This document shows positions 56,214 to 64,000 of a DNA stretch of 64,000 bases, piece after piece. Below the pieces are notes generated by a model, which worked only from the letters and a program-made list of their open reading frames with translations, was not told the origin of the DNA and made no database searches. Position 1 is the stretch's first letter, and the number at the start of each line of letters is the position of its first letter. The position numbers and the translations under genes were made by a program. The stretch is from JABWBH01 sp964526695 (GTDB lineage Bacteria > Planctomycetota > Phycisphaerae > UBA1845): the NCBI GenBank assembly GCA_964526695.1, contig CAZGJA010000144.1, positions 20,364 to 84,363 on the forward strand. The letters are read 5' to 3'.

Positions 56214-56344
56214 CGTATGACTCGAAACTGGGCCTTGGGACCGTCACCCCCGCGCAGGCGGGGGTCCAGTCCGCCCGGCCAAACCGCTGGCTTCTTGCCT
56301 CCTCGCAAGCAATAGGCTGGATTCCCGCCTGCGCGGGAATGACG
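56214..56344. repeat. dRS3-like dispersed inverted repeat, copy 5
   Basis: Core from 56242 (GTCACCCCCGCGCAGGCGGG) to 56344 (ATTCCCGCCTGCGCGGGAAT GACG), 43 bp after the lipoprotein stop. The loop is about 30 bp longer than in other copies and contains CTTGCCTCCTCGCAAG, itself a small hairpin. Confidence 0.8.
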
Positions 56345-56447
56345 AGCGTCGCCTTTCACCACAGGCTGGCTAGGGATGATGCTGAACTGGCGGCGGGTGA
56401 CGGGGCTTCGGGGAGGCGGGCTTCTGGTGCGTTCTCGGCGCGGCGGA

Positions 56448-56550
56448 CTCGTCGCGGAGCGACGAAGTACCCAACGCTCTCGTCGCGGAGCGACGAAGTA
56501 CCCGACGAAGTACCCGACGAACTACCCGACGAACTACCCGGCGAACTGGC
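56448..56550. repeat. CTCGTCGCGGAGCGACGAA palindromes plus 12-bp tandem repeat
   Basis: Two copies of CGTCGCGGAGCGACGAAGTA (from 56450 and 56481) lead into tandem CCCGACGAAGTA / CCCGACGAACTA units up to 56548. It reads as EVPDEVPDELPDELPGE on one strand. It provides the TAG stop of the lipid-kinase gene at 56534-56536. Confidence 0.75.
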
Positions 56551-57436
56551 CGTCGTCGATCTGAACTTCCGGGTCGATCAGGATGCACGCTTCCCGGTCT
56601 GAAACGCCGCACGTCAGGGGCAGTGTTCCGAAATACTCTCCGTCCGTCTCGACCGGCGTTTCATCCGCCGACGTGATCTGAATCGACCGGCCGCTGGCGT
56701 ACGCAACGCCTTCGCGGTCCATGTGACGGCGCCAAAGAATGTCGGCCGCGTGCATGCACAGCTTCAGCCGCGAGCGGCAGGGGAATGCGCAGACGTCGAG
56801 TCGTCCGTCGCAGAACGACGCCCGCCCGAGGATGCGCAGGCCCATCGAGTATCGCGGCAGGTTGCCGATGAACACGAACCCCGGCTCGTCGAACACCGTT
56901 CGACCGTCCACTTCGACGCGCAGGTGCGGGAAGCGATGATGCACGAGCGTATCCCACAGCGGACCGGCGTAGCTGACGTGCGTGATGTGTCCGCGGCGCC
57001 GCTCCACAAGCCGACGGACAATCTCCGCGTCGAACCCCACGCCCGCGACGATCAGAAATCGCCGCCCGTTGGCCAGCCCCACGTCGAGGTCCGTCGCCAC
57101 GCCGCGCAGCAGCGTCCGCACCACGCCGTCCGGATCGGACGCGCAGCGGAACTCCTTGGCGAGAATGTTCTCCGTCCCGGTCGCCAGCACCGCCAGCGGC
57201 GTGCGACGCCCGGCCAGTCCGTTGATCACGTCGCAGAGGGTTCCATCACCGCCGGCCACCAGGATCGCGTCCGCGTCGCGCGCTCCCGCCGCCAGCTCGG
57301 CCGCATGACCGGCGCGCTGCGTCGCAAGCCAGTGAAACGTCTCGCCGCTCGCTTCGATCCGCCGGCGAATTTCCTCCAGCCGCTCATCCGCATGGCGACG
57401 ACCGGAGACCGGGTTGGATATGCAGACGATGTTCAT
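56534..57436 (-). CDS. Diacylglycerol-kinase-family lipid kinase (YegS/BmrU type)
   Basis: 300 aa from ATG 57436 with CGGGGACC just upstream. The nucleotide site VAGGDGTLCDVINGL, the LAVLATGTENILAKEF loop and GVGFDAEIVRRLVERR are characteristic; the C-terminal part has EYFGTLPLT. It phosphorylates diacylglycerol or a related lipid at the inner membrane face. The last codons (about QFAG) and the stop fall in a tandem repeat, so the original C-terminus has probably been altered. Located 82 bp downstream of the zinc-ribbon gene on the same strand. Confidence 0.92.
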   Translation of the reverse strand: MNIVCISNPVSGRRHADERLEEIRRRIEASGETFHWLATQRAGHAAELAAGARDADAILVAGGDGTLCDVINGLAGRRTPLAVLATGTENILAKEFRCASDPDGVVRTLLRGVATDLDVGLANGRRFLIVAGVGFDAEIVRRLVERRRGHITHVSYAGPLWDTLVHHRFPHLRVEVDGRTVFDEPGFVFIGNLPRYSMGLRILGRASFCDGRLDVCAFPCRSRLKLCMHAADILWRRHMDREGVAYASGRSIQITSADETPVETDGEYFGTLPLTCGVSDREACILIDPEVQIDDGQFAG

Positions 57437-57518
57437 GGTCCCCGCAGGCTCCCCGAAAGGTCGGGCCGGGCATCCTCGCGGCAGGCCAGTCGCTTTGGCA
57501 AGTGCGCCACGTTCTTTT

Positions 57519-58514
57519 TCACATCGAGCGCCAGAGCTCAGGCACGAGCGAGGCGAACATGGCCGCCATGATGGCGATCAACTGCACGGAAATGGCCACG
57601 GCCAAGGCGTGGCGCATCCCGATGTAATGGGCCAGCCCCTGCCGAATGGACCAAGTCGTGCTGAGCAGGTACCACAACTGGCAGAACCCCATGCACCAGC
57701 CCGCAACATTCGGGATCCACCCTGAATACATGGCAGCGCCGAATTGGAGGCTGATGCCGCAGGAGTGGATCATGAATGTAAAAGGAAGCCACGGCGTGAA
57801 GCTGTACGCCCAGACGCGCACAAGATGGTGCAGCTTGAGTCCCAATCGGCGCATGGATTGGGTGAACAACATAAGGGACAGGCAAAGTGCCCCCATCCAT
57901 GCGACGAGAAACAAGACAACTTGCGGTTCCCAGGTCAGCTCGATTTTCAAACTGCTCAGCGCCGTGAAGAGGGTATCCGAAAGCGATACCGATGGCGCGA
58001 ACATCCGCCACTCGTAGATGGCCTCAACGATTTGACCGATCAGATCACACGCCATCCACCCGAGCCAGCTCCAAGCCAAGCTGAGCACAACGAACCCGAA
58101 CAGCGGCTTGAGCCGCGGCACATGGTGCAGGCCGATGGTTTGCCAGAGCTTTCCCGGCCGCAGCGTCATGCGCCAGGTCCGGTACGACGACCGCAGGAAG
58201 CGGCTCTTCCACCAGTATTCCACGATGGAGAGCTGGCGACAGTGCCAGTCCAGCAGCGCATCCGACCAGGTGAACGGCGCACCGCACTCCGGGCAGCGGG
58301 TTTCCGTCAGGCCGAACAGCCGGTATCCGCACGTCGCGCACTTCAGCTCGTCCACGGGAACAAGGTCCGCCCAGTCGAACGCCAGCGCGCATTTCGGGCA
58401 CGTCGCATCTGACTGCCCTCGAAGATCCGTGCCGCAGCGCGGACAGCCGACCGGAAACTGGACGGCGTTCCAGTCCGGAGAAGGCGAGCGCGATGCCGCT
58501 AAACCCGTGGTCAT
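57519..58514 (-). CDS. Multi-pass membrane protein with two zinc ribbons, coupled to mfd
   Basis: 331 aa, ATG 58514 overlapping the mfd stop as ATGA. Two ribbons at the N-terminus: CPRCGTDLRGQSDATCPKC and CATCGYRLFGLTETRCPECG. Then about five membrane helices (LFGFVVLSLAWSWLGWMACD, VVLFLVAWMGALCLSLMLF, ALAVAISVQLIAIMAAMFA). The middle part resembles YIP1-like membrane regions only loosely. The ribbon is shared with the other planctomycete-type proteins in this window. Function unknown; coupling to mfd may be only for expression. Confidence 0.8.
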   Translation of the reverse strand: MTTGLAASRSPSPDWNAVQFPVGCPRCGTDLRGQSDATCPKCALAFDWADLVPVDELKCATCGYRLFGLTETRCPECGAPFTWSDALLDWHCRQLSIVEYWWKSRFLRSSYRTWRMTLRPGKLWQTIGLHHVPRLKPLFGFVVLSLAWSWLGWMACDLIGQIVEAIYEWRMFAPSVSLSDTLFTALSSLKIELTWEPQVVLFLVAWMGALCLSLMLFTQSMRRLGLKLHHLVRVWAYSFTPWLPFTFMIHSCGISLQFGAAMYSGWIPNVAGWCMGFCQLWYLLSTTWSIRQGLAHYIGMRHALAVAISVQLIAIMAAMFASLVPELWRSM

Positions 58515-61500
58515 TGGCGCACCAGTTCCCCCGACGCGCGGGCCGCGGCTTTGACCATCATCCGGCGCAGCACGGGCGTCAACGTTCCCGGCTCCAGGTA
58601 TTTCGGCGGCAGGCGCAGGTGGACCGTCTCCGCGTCGGGCATGCGCACCGTGCCCGGCGCGTCCTCGAACACGGGCTGCGCCGCGGACATCCTCCCGATG
58701 GTGAACACGACGTCCGGGCGGCGCAGGATGATCGAGCGGATGCCGAAGCCCGCGGCGCGAACGCGAAGCTCGACGAGTTCCAGCAGTTGCGTGACTTCCT
58801 TCGGCGGCGGACCGAAGGCGTCCGCCAGGTCGCGCTCGAGCTGCTGCAGATCCGGCAGCGTCGGGCAGGACGCGATGCGCCGATACGCCTCGATCCGCGC
58901 CCGCTCGGAGGCGATGTACGACTCGGGAATGTGCGCGACGACCTCCAGCTCCAGGTGCACCGGCGGCGGCATGGGCTCCGGCTCGTTCTTCATCCGGCGC
59001 ACCGTTTGCTCCAGCATCTTGCAGTACAGATCGTACCCCACGGCCGCGATGTGCCCGCTCTGCTCGGCGCCGAGGAGGTTGCCCGCGCCGCGGATTTCCA
59101 GGTCGCGCATAGCGATGCGGAAGCCCGCGCCGAGGTCGCTGAACTCCTCGATGGCTTTCAGCCGCTTGACCGCCTTGGGCTTGATCGGCTTGTCCTGCGG
59201 CAGCAGCAGGTAGCAATATCCCCGGTGCTTCGACCGCCCCACGCGCCCGCGAAGCTGGTGCAGGTCCGCCAGCCCGAAGCGGTCCGCGTGATTGATGAAG
59301 ATCGTGTTCGCCGAGGGAATGTCGATGCCGCTCTCGATGATCGTGGTGCACACCAGCACGTCGGCCTCGCGGTGCGCGAAGCGGAACATCACGTCCTCCA
59401 GCTCGTGCTCGTGCATCTGACCGTGGCCGTAGAGGACGCGCGCGTCGGGCACGATGGCGCGCACGCGGTCGGCCATGGCGTGGATGGAGCGGACGTAGTT
59501 GTGCACGAAGAACACCTGCCCTTCGCGGTTGAGCTCGCGCAGCACGGCGTCGCGCACGAGGCTGTCGGAGAACGGCACGACCTGCGTGGCGATGCTGCGG
59601 CGGTCCATCGGAGGCGTCTGGAGCGTGCTGATGTCGCGCAGCCCGGTCATGGCCATGTGCAGCGTGCGCGGGATGGGCGTGGCGGAGAGCGTGACGACGT
59701 CCACCGTCTCGCGGAGCTGCTTGAGTCGCTCCTTGTGCTCGACGCCGAAGCGCTGCTCCTCGTCGATGACCACCATCCCCAGATCGGCGAAGCCCACGTC
59801 CTTGCTCAGCAGGCGGTGCGTGCCGATGACCACGTCCACGTGCCCCTTGCGCGCCGCCTCGATCAGCTTCTTCTGCTCGCCGCCCGTGCGGAAGCGCGAC
59901 AGGCAACCCACGACGAACGGGTAGTCGGCGAAGCGCTCGCGAAACGTCTCGTAGTGCTGCTCCGCCAGGATCGTCGTCGGCACCAGCACCGCCACCTGTC
60001 GCCCGTGCTCGACGACCTTGAAGGCCGCGCGCATGGCCAGCTCCGTCTTGCCGTAACCGACGTCGCCGCAGACGAGGCGGTCCATCGGTCGCGGGCGGCA
60101 GAGGTCGTCCTTCATCTCGCGCGCGACGACGGTCTGGTCCTCCGTTTCCTCGTAGGGGAAGGCGTTCTCGAACTCGCGCTGCCACGGCGTGTCCGCGGGG
60201 TAGGCCGTGCCTTCCGCGGCCGTGCGCATCGCCTGAAGGCGGAGCAGCGAATCGGCCATGTCCTCGACGGCGGCGGCGACGCGCTCCTTGGTCTTCTTCC
60301 AGCGTTTGCCGCCCAGCGTCGAGAGCGTGGGCTTGTTTCCGCCGGCGCCGATGTATTTCTGGACCAGATCGACTTGCGACGTGGGCACGAAGAGCTTGGC
60401 GCCCTCGGCGAACTCGAGCACGAGGAATTCCTCGAGCTTGGCCGAGTCGCCCTTGCGCATCGTCTCCATACCGGTGAACAGCGCGATGCCGTGCGTGGCG
60501 TGGACGACGTATTCGCCGGACTTCAGCTCGACCCAGGACTCGATCGCTCGGCCCGTGTGGACGCGGCGCAGGCGGCGGCGATGCTGATAGCGGTGGAAGA
60601 TCTCGTGATGCGGGAGGACCATCGCCGATGCCCGCGTCCATTCGAAGCCGCGGTGCATCCGCCCCAGGTGCAGCTCGATCGCGCCCGCCGACGCGCCCGC
60701 GCCTTTCGACTCGCTCGCGTGCCCGGCGAGCAGCTCGCGCAGGCGATCCCGCTCGCCTTCATTCTCGCACACGACGTGGATGCGCCGCGTCTGCGCCAGC
60801 CGCAGCAGCTCGGCCACCGCATCCTCGGACTTGCCCTCAAACCGAGACACGGACCGCACGCCGAAATCGACCGTCGTCTCGCCGCGCACGGCCGCGCTGC
60901 CGAAGCGCGAAAGATGCACCTGCGGCAGGCGCTGCATGGCCGCGAACACGTCCTCAACCGGAAACACGCCGGGCGCGTTGCCGCCTTCTTCGAGGCGTCG
61001 CAGATAGGTTTGCGCCAGTTCCCCGATCTCTGAGGGGTTGTCGAGCACGACGACGGCGCCCGGCGGCAGGTAGGAGATGAAGTCGGCGACGCCCAGATCC
61101 GGCGACGCGGCGGCTTTCATGGCCGTGAGCGTGAGCATCGACAGCGCCTCCCCGGAGCGCTGCGTGCCGACGTCGAAGCGGCGGATGGATTCAACGTGGT
61201 CGCCGAGCAACTGTACGCGGATCGGTCCCGGCTCGCCGGGCGGGAAGACGTCGAAAATGTCGCCGCGCTGCGCCGCGTCGCCCGGCGATTCGACCAGGTC
61301 CAGCCGCTCGTATCCGTGATCGACGCACCACGAGAGCAGGTCCAGGGGATCGGCCTCGTCGCCGACGGCCAGCACGCGCGCCGACGCGCGCAGGGCGCTG
61401 CGCGGGGGCGTCGGCTGCATCAGCGCCTGGATCGGCGCGACGATCAGGAAAGCGGCTCGCGCCGCACCGGTCCGCGTGGGAGTGGACGCCGCGCGATAAA

Positions 61501-61864
61501 GCCGTCCCGGCTCGGTCCCGTCATCCCCTGCGCCGTCAATCAGCGTCAGGACGCGCAGGCGTTCGGCCTCGATCTCCGCTCCGCCCGCGCCTTCGCCCGG
61601 TCGAGCTTCCCACGCGGGGAACAACATGCACGGGGCGCCGGCGAACAACTCGGCGTCGTCGAGCGCTTGATCGGCTTCCTCCAGGTGGGCCGTGACGTAG
61701 AGGACGATCCGCGTCGAGTGCCGCGCGAGCAGCGCGGCCGTCATGGGCGCAGAGGATCCCCACAGCCCGCCGACGTGGATCACCCCCCCCGAGAGGTCGT
61801 CGATCCGCCGGGCGAGCGCGAGATGCTCCGAATCATCAGTGACGCCTCGAATCGAAAGGGTCAC
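58511..61864 (-). CDS. mfd: Transcription-repair coupling factor
   Basis: 1117 aa from GTG 61864 (TATGAA lies 6 nt upstream and a stop precedes in frame). Mfd removes RNA polymerase stalled at lesions and recruits UvrA. Order: UvrB-like module (DISGGVIHVGGLWGSSAP-type start, VFPPGEPGPIRVQLLGDHVE), RNA-polymerase-interacting domain near 455-530 (FVPTSQVDLVQKYIGAGG), translocase with Walker A VCGDVGYGKTELAMRAA (about 596-612), VVIDEEQRFGVEHKE (about 697), TLSATPIPRTLHMA, and VVCTTIIESGIDIPSANT-like VCTTIIESGIDIPSANTIF, then the C-terminal UvrA-inhibiting domain. Normal size. It is followed by the overlapping zinc-ribbon gene. Confidence 0.97.
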   Translation of the reverse strand: MTLSIRGVTDDSEHLALARRIDDLSGGVIHVGGLWGSSAPMTAALLARHSTRIVLYVTAHLEEADQALDDAELFAGAPCMLFPAWEARPGEGAGGAEIEAERLRVLTLIDGAGDDGTEPGRLYRAASTPTRTGAARAAFLIVAPIQALMQPTPPRSALRASARVLAVGDEADPLDLLSWCVDHGYERLDLVESPGDAAQRGDIFDVFPPGEPGPIRVQLLGDHVESIRRFDVGTQRSGEALSMLTLTAMKAAASPDLGVADFISYLPPGAVVVLDNPSEIGELAQTYLRRLEEGGNAPGVFPVEDVFAAMQRLPQVHLSRFGSAAVRGETTVDFGVRSVSRFEGKSEDAVAELLRLAQTRRIHVVCENEGERDRLRELLAGHASESKGAGASAGAIELHLGRMHRGFEWTRASAMVLPHHEIFHRYQHRRRLRRVHTGRAIESWVELKSGEYVVHATHGIALFTGMETMRKGDSAKLEEFLVLEFAEGAKLFVPTSQVDLVQKYIGAGGNKPTLSTLGGKRWKKTKERVAAAVEDMADSLLRLQAMRTAAEGTAYPADTPWQREFENAFPYEETEDQTVVAREMKDDLCRPRPMDRLVCGDVGYGKTELAMRAAFKVVEHGRQVAVLVPTTILAEQHYETFRERFADYPFVVGCLSRFRTGGEQKKLIEAARKGHVDVVIGTHRLLSKDVGFADLGMVVIDEEQRFGVEHKERLKQLRETVDVVTLSATPIPRTLHMAMTGLRDISTLQTPPMDRRSIATQVVPFSDSLVRDAVLRELNREGQVFFVHNYVRSIHAMADRVRAIVPDARVLYGHGQMHEHELEDVMFRFAHREADVLVCTTIIESGIDIPSANTIFINHADRFGLADLHQLRGRVGRSKHRGYCYLLLPQDKPIKPKAVKRLKAIEEFSDLGAGFRIAMRDLEIRGAGNLLGAEQSGHIAAVGYDLYCKMLEQTVRRMKNEPEPMPPPVHLELEVVAHIPESYIASERARIEAYRRIASCPTLPDLQQLERDLADAFGPPPKEVTQLLELVELRVRAAGFGIRSIILRRPDVVFTIGRMSAAQPVFEDAPGTVRMPDAETVHLRLPPKYLEPGTLTPVLRRMMVKAAARASGELVRQ

Positions 61865-61913
61865 GCGGGTTTCATAAGCGATGCGGGATCAGCAGGCAAA
61901 CCTCGGTGGAGGT

Positions 61914-61955
61914 TGGGTGGCATGGCCTGGCGTACTCGCCTGGCCATGGCGGGTT
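61914..61955. repeat. GGCGTACTCGCC-centred repeat, copy 3 (inverted)
   Basis: GGGTGGCATGGCCTGGCGTA CTCGCCTGGCCATGGCGGG, the reverse complement type of 41022 and 44602. It lies in the 203-bp gap between the mfd start and the epimerase stop. Confidence 0.75.
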
Positions 61956-62067
61956 CGAGAAGGTCATGTTGATGCGCGACCCACGGATCCGCTGCTGAGA
62001 ATCCGTGCTACGCGGCGCAACCCGCTTGCGCGGCGCGTTCCTTGGCGCGCGGCGACATACGTGCGCC

Positions 62068-63018
62068 TCATCGCTTCGGAGCGAACAGTTCGGCCAAGGC
62101 GTCCGAAAGGTGGGGGAATCGAAACTGAAACCCCCGCTCCCGCAGCCGTTGCGAAACCAGATAGCGCCCGTACAGCGCCAGCTCCGGATCGGTGCGAAGC
62201 AGCAACGGCGCGGCAAGGCGGACCATCCACGCGAACGCGGGCAGGCCGATGCGCACGCCCATGGCCTTGCGCAGCTCGCGCATGAACGCGTGCTGCGGGA
62301 GCGGGTTCGGCGCGGTGGCGATGTAGGCGCCTTCCATCGTCGTGTCCGTCAGGGCGCACTCGAAGAGGCGATTCATGTCGGCCTCGTGGATCCAGCTCAT
62401 GCCCTGCGCGCCGCAGCCCACGGTTCCGCCCAGTCCGAGCCGCGCCAGCGTCCGAAGCCGGGCCAGCGCGCCGCCGCCGGCGCCTCGATCACGCCCGATC
62501 ACGAAGCTCGTCCGCAGCACCACCCGTCGCTGCGCCGGCAGCACGCTCTCGTGGAACGCCGCTTCCCACGCGCGACCGATGGTCGGTGCGAACCCGACTC
62601 CGAAGGGCGAATCCTCGGTGCAGAGCACTTCGGGAGGGTCGCCGTAGATGTGCGCCGTGCTCATCTGCACCCACACGGGCGGAGGCGAGGCGACGCGGCG
62701 CATCGCGGAACCCAGGACGCGCGTCGCCTCCACGCGCGAGCGGAGGATTTCGTCCTGATGGTCGGGCGTCTTGATGCAGTCCACGGTGCGGCCGACGAGA
62801 TTGACCAGCCCTCCCGCGCCGTCAAGTTCACGACTCCAGTCGCCCAGGGTGCGGGCATCCCACGACACATGCCGCCACGGCCCGGAGACTGTCGGCGCGT
62901 TGCGAGAGAGAAGAACGACCTTGGCGCCGCCGTCGGTGAGGTGCGTTGCCAGTGAGAGGCCCAGGAAGCCGCTGCCCCCGGCGATGACCACGGGACTCAC
63001 CTGCGCCAGATCTTTCAT
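62068..63018 (-). CDS. TIGR01777-type NAD-dependent epimerase (SDR family)
   Basis: 316 aa from ATG 63018 (GTG 63024 possible). Extended SDR with VVIAGGSGFLGLSLATHL (NAD loop), WDARTLGDWSRELDGAGGLV NLVG, QMSTAHIYGD (active Tyr in AHIYG), RTSFVIGRDRGAGG, MSWIHEADM and the C-terminal DUF1731-like PAFAWMVRLAAPLLLRTDPE. The family (YfcH-like) is widespread, with no settled substrate. TATACT lies 6 nt before the start and no ribosome site is seen. Confidence 0.92.
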   Translation of the reverse strand: MKDLAQVSPVVIAGGSGFLGLSLATHLTDGGAKVVLLSRNAPTVSGPWRHVSWDARTLGDWSRELDGAGGLVNLVGRTVDCIKTPDHQDEILRSRVEATRVLGSAMRRVASPPPVWVQMSTAHIYGDPPEVLCTEDSPFGVGFAPTIGRAWEAAFHESVLPAQRRVVLRTSFVIGRDRGAGGGALARLRTLARLGLGGTVGCGAQGMSWIHEADMNRLFECALTDTTMEGAYIATAPNPLPQHAFMRELRKAMGVRIGLPAFAWMVRLAAPLLLRTDPELALYGRYLVSQRLRERGFQFRFPHLSDALAELFAPKR

Positions 63019-63024
63019 CCGCAC

Positions 63025-63030
63025 AGTATA
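63025..63030 (-). promoter_or_regulatory. -10-like TATACT before the epimerase gene
   Basis: TATACT on the minus strand, 6 nt upstream of ATG 63018, no Shine-Dalgarno between. Confidence 0.45.
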
Positions 63031-63051
63031 TCCCCGGTTTCCGCGAGCAGG

Positions 63052-63591
63052 CTACCGCGCCTCCTGCGTCAGCACGGCGATGTACGGCAGGTTGCGGTAG
63101 TGATTGTCGTAGTCCATCCCGTAGCCGACGACGAATTCGTCCTCGATGTCGAACCCGACGAACTCGACCGCCACGTCGCGCGGGGCCTTGTTCGGCTTGC
63201 GGAGCAGCGTGGCGGCCTTGATGCTGCGCGGCCCGCGCCGCGCGAGTTCCGACCGCACGAGGCGGATGGTCTTTCCCGTATCGAGGATGTCATCCACGAT
63301 CAGCACGTCCTGCCCCCGCACGTCTGCGGCGATGTCGCGCGTCAGCCGCGCCTCGACGGACTCCGTGGCCTTGCCGGGGTACGAGGAGACGGTGATCAAC
63401 TCCAGCCGCATCTTCACCGGCATGTGGCGGATCAGATCCGCCAGGAAGATGATCGCGCCGTTGAGGATCGTGACGATGGTCAGGTGTCCGTCGAGCGCCG
63501 TGTACGACGCGACAATCTCGCCGGCCAGCTCGCGGATGCGCCGGTCGAGCTGTTCGCGCGAGATGAGGATGCGAGCGATGTCCTTCTCCAT
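63052..63591 (-). CDS. hpt: Hypoxanthine phosphoribosyltransferase
   Basis: 179 aa from ATG 63591. Purine-salvage enzyme converting hypoxanthine or guanine with PRPP to nucleotide. PRPP loop VLIVDDILDTGKTIRLV, TILNGAIIFLADLIRHM, ITVSSYPGKATES and FVGFDIEDEFVVGYGMDYDN with NLPYIAVL near the end are all as expected. A perfect TATAAT lies 6 nt before ATG, with no ribosome site, so the message is probably leaderless. The epimerase gene follows 33 bp downstream but has its own -10-like site. Confidence 0.96.
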   Translation of the reverse strand: MEKDIARILISREQLDRRIRELAGEIVASYTALDGHLTIVTILNGAIIFLADLIRHMPVKMRLELITVSSYPGKATESVEARLTRDIAADVRGQDVLIVDDILDTGKTIRLVRSELARRGPRSIKAATLLRKPNKAPRDVAVEFVGFDIEDEFVVGYGMDYDNHYRNLPYIAVLTQEAR

Positions 63592-63597
63592 GGGCGC

Positions 63598-63603
63598 ATT
63601 ATA
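63598..63603 (-). promoter_or_regulatory. -10 TATAAT of hpt
   Basis: Exact TATAAT on the minus strand, separated from ATG 63591 by GCGCCC only. In GC-rich sequence this is unlikely by chance. No clear -35. Confidence 0.6.
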
Positions 63604-63682
63604 ACGGCGGTGCGGCTGCGGGCGATTGCGGGGAGCTGGGTCTCCATGCGACTCCGGCGCGCAGCCCCTTGACCGCGCTGAA

Positions 63683-63724
63683 CCTGCAACGCCCTGAGCC
63701 TGCAACGCCCTGTGCCTGCAAGAC
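63683..63724. repeat. 16-bp tandem repeat
   Basis: CCTGCAACGCCCTGAG, CCTGCAACGCCCTGTG, then CCTGCAAGACG, in the non-coding segment upstream of hpt. Confidence 0.7.
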
Positions 63725-63761
63725 GTCTCCTGACCTCAACTTTTGCCCTTTTTTCCGGGCG

Positions 63762-64000
63762 TCAGGCAGCCCGGCTGAGGTGATCTAACAGCATCAAGCG
63801 TAATCGGGTTGGGAGTTTTGTCACAACCGCACGTTCGAGCGACCCTTTCCAAACATTTCCCCAGCATGTTCGGCGGACGGCGGTGATCGCATCGCTTAAG
63901 GCCGGCTCTTTCTTGGCGTACCACGGCGTGCCCGGCGTAGCAGCGGGCCGCCCCTCCATGGCGCGGGCGAAGATCAGGCTTACGAGGCTGAACAATCCGA
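63762..64000 (-). CDS. C-terminal end of a probable DDE transposase, 5' end outside window
   Basis: About 78 codons open to the window edge (GLFSLVSLIFARAMEGRP, WYAKKEPALSDAITAVRRTCW, KLPTRLRLMLLDHLSRAA). The pattern of an aromatic-Lys-x-Pro-Ser/Asp-Ala-Val-Arg-Arg-x-x-Trp segment before a closing Leu-Asp-x-Leu-x-x-Ala-Ala is familiar from DDE transposases common in Planctomycetota. The catalytic triad would lie outside the window, so the call rests on the tail only. A 40-bp T- and C-rich stretch follows the stop. Confidence 0.45.
   Translation of the reverse strand, partial: GLFSLVSLIFARAMEGRPAATPGTPWYAKKEPALSDAITAVRRTCWGNVWKGSLERAVVTKLPTRLRLMLLDHLSRAA

Noticed and set aside
58515..60641. 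Long minus-strand open frame continuing upstream of the zinc-ribbon gene
   Set aside because: Only the part from ATG 58514 is protein-like; the upstream part is mfd read in another frame.
58493..61033. 846-codon + strand open frame
   Set aside because: Antisense to mfd; no recognisable domain.

Overview
The window is GC-rich DNA from a member of the Planctomycetota (class not resolved). Four lineage-typical signatures support this: a GFTLIELLVVIAIIALL prepilin start ending in an H-x9-DG motif, a secreted protein with a DCNGNGI..D / IPDEC repeat, several membrane proteins sharing a CxxCGYxLxxLxxxxCPECG zinc ribbon, and dense families of short palindromic and heptamer repeats between and inside genes. 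Most genes stand alone or in pairs and strand changes are frequent. No tRNA, rRNA or CRISPR array was seen.

Layout. 0-4.7 kb: 3' part of a polynucleotide kinase-phosphatase-ligase (RNA repair), a CsgG/SUMF1-type secreted protein, and a DUF4258 / YgiT-zinc-finger pair that looks like a toxin-antitoxin. 4.8-8.6 kb: carB enlarged by three repeat-derived in-frame insertions. 8.6-17.1 kb: AbiEii-like nucleotidyltransferase, M42-type peptidase, L-rhamnose-type isomerase, an ECF sigma factor with its membrane anti-sigma partner, and ahcY. 17.1-23.1 kb: lipoproteins, an IS200/REP-type transposase, a sulfatase-like enzyme, and an ISL3-type insertion sequence whose transposase is split by a 118-bp MITE-like element with a clean target duplication. 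23.1-33.2 kb: DUF72 protein, S1/P1 nuclease, collagen/kelch remnant, GH20 hexosaminidase, degenerate M16 peptidase, SLC13/RCK permease, a Cys-rich protein of unknown function and rsmE. 33.2-40.8 kb: alpha/beta hydrolase, a fused sugar-ABC ATPase-permease, a radical SAM/SPASM protein, a second sugar permease and a UbiA-family prenyltransferase. 41-45.6 kb: frameshifted pseudopilin, orphan terminase, zinc-ribbon protein, LolA-like protein. 45.7-51.5 kb: NtrC-type regulator, Aer-like PAS protein plus soluble MCP, BNR/sialidase-like exoprotein. 51.9-63.6 kb: threonine aldolase with two coupled zinc-ribbon proteins, Ddl-like ligase, lipoprotein, YegS-type lipid kinase, zinc-ribbon protein coupled to mfd, TIGR01777 epimerase, hpt. 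The right edge holds the end of a probable transposase.

Genes that plausibly work together: sigma/anti-sigma (14.7-12.5 kb); the fused ABC protein and the second permease, which resemble YtfR-YtfT plus YjfF but with no binding protein in view; PAS protein plus MCP as a split aerotaxis-type receptor; DUF4258 with YgiT; and the zinc-ribbon proteins joined by ATGA overlaps to ltaE and mfd.

The strongest unexplained signal is the repeat ecology. Degenerate heptamer arrays and small palindromes sit in frame inside carB, an ABC transporter and a GH20 gene (comparable to Rickettsia palindromic elements), supply stop codons to two genes, and recur about 37-43 bp after stop codons. A second signal is a set of genes with no Shine-Dalgarno and a -10-like hexamer 6-8 nt before the start codon, which suggests leaderless mRNAs.
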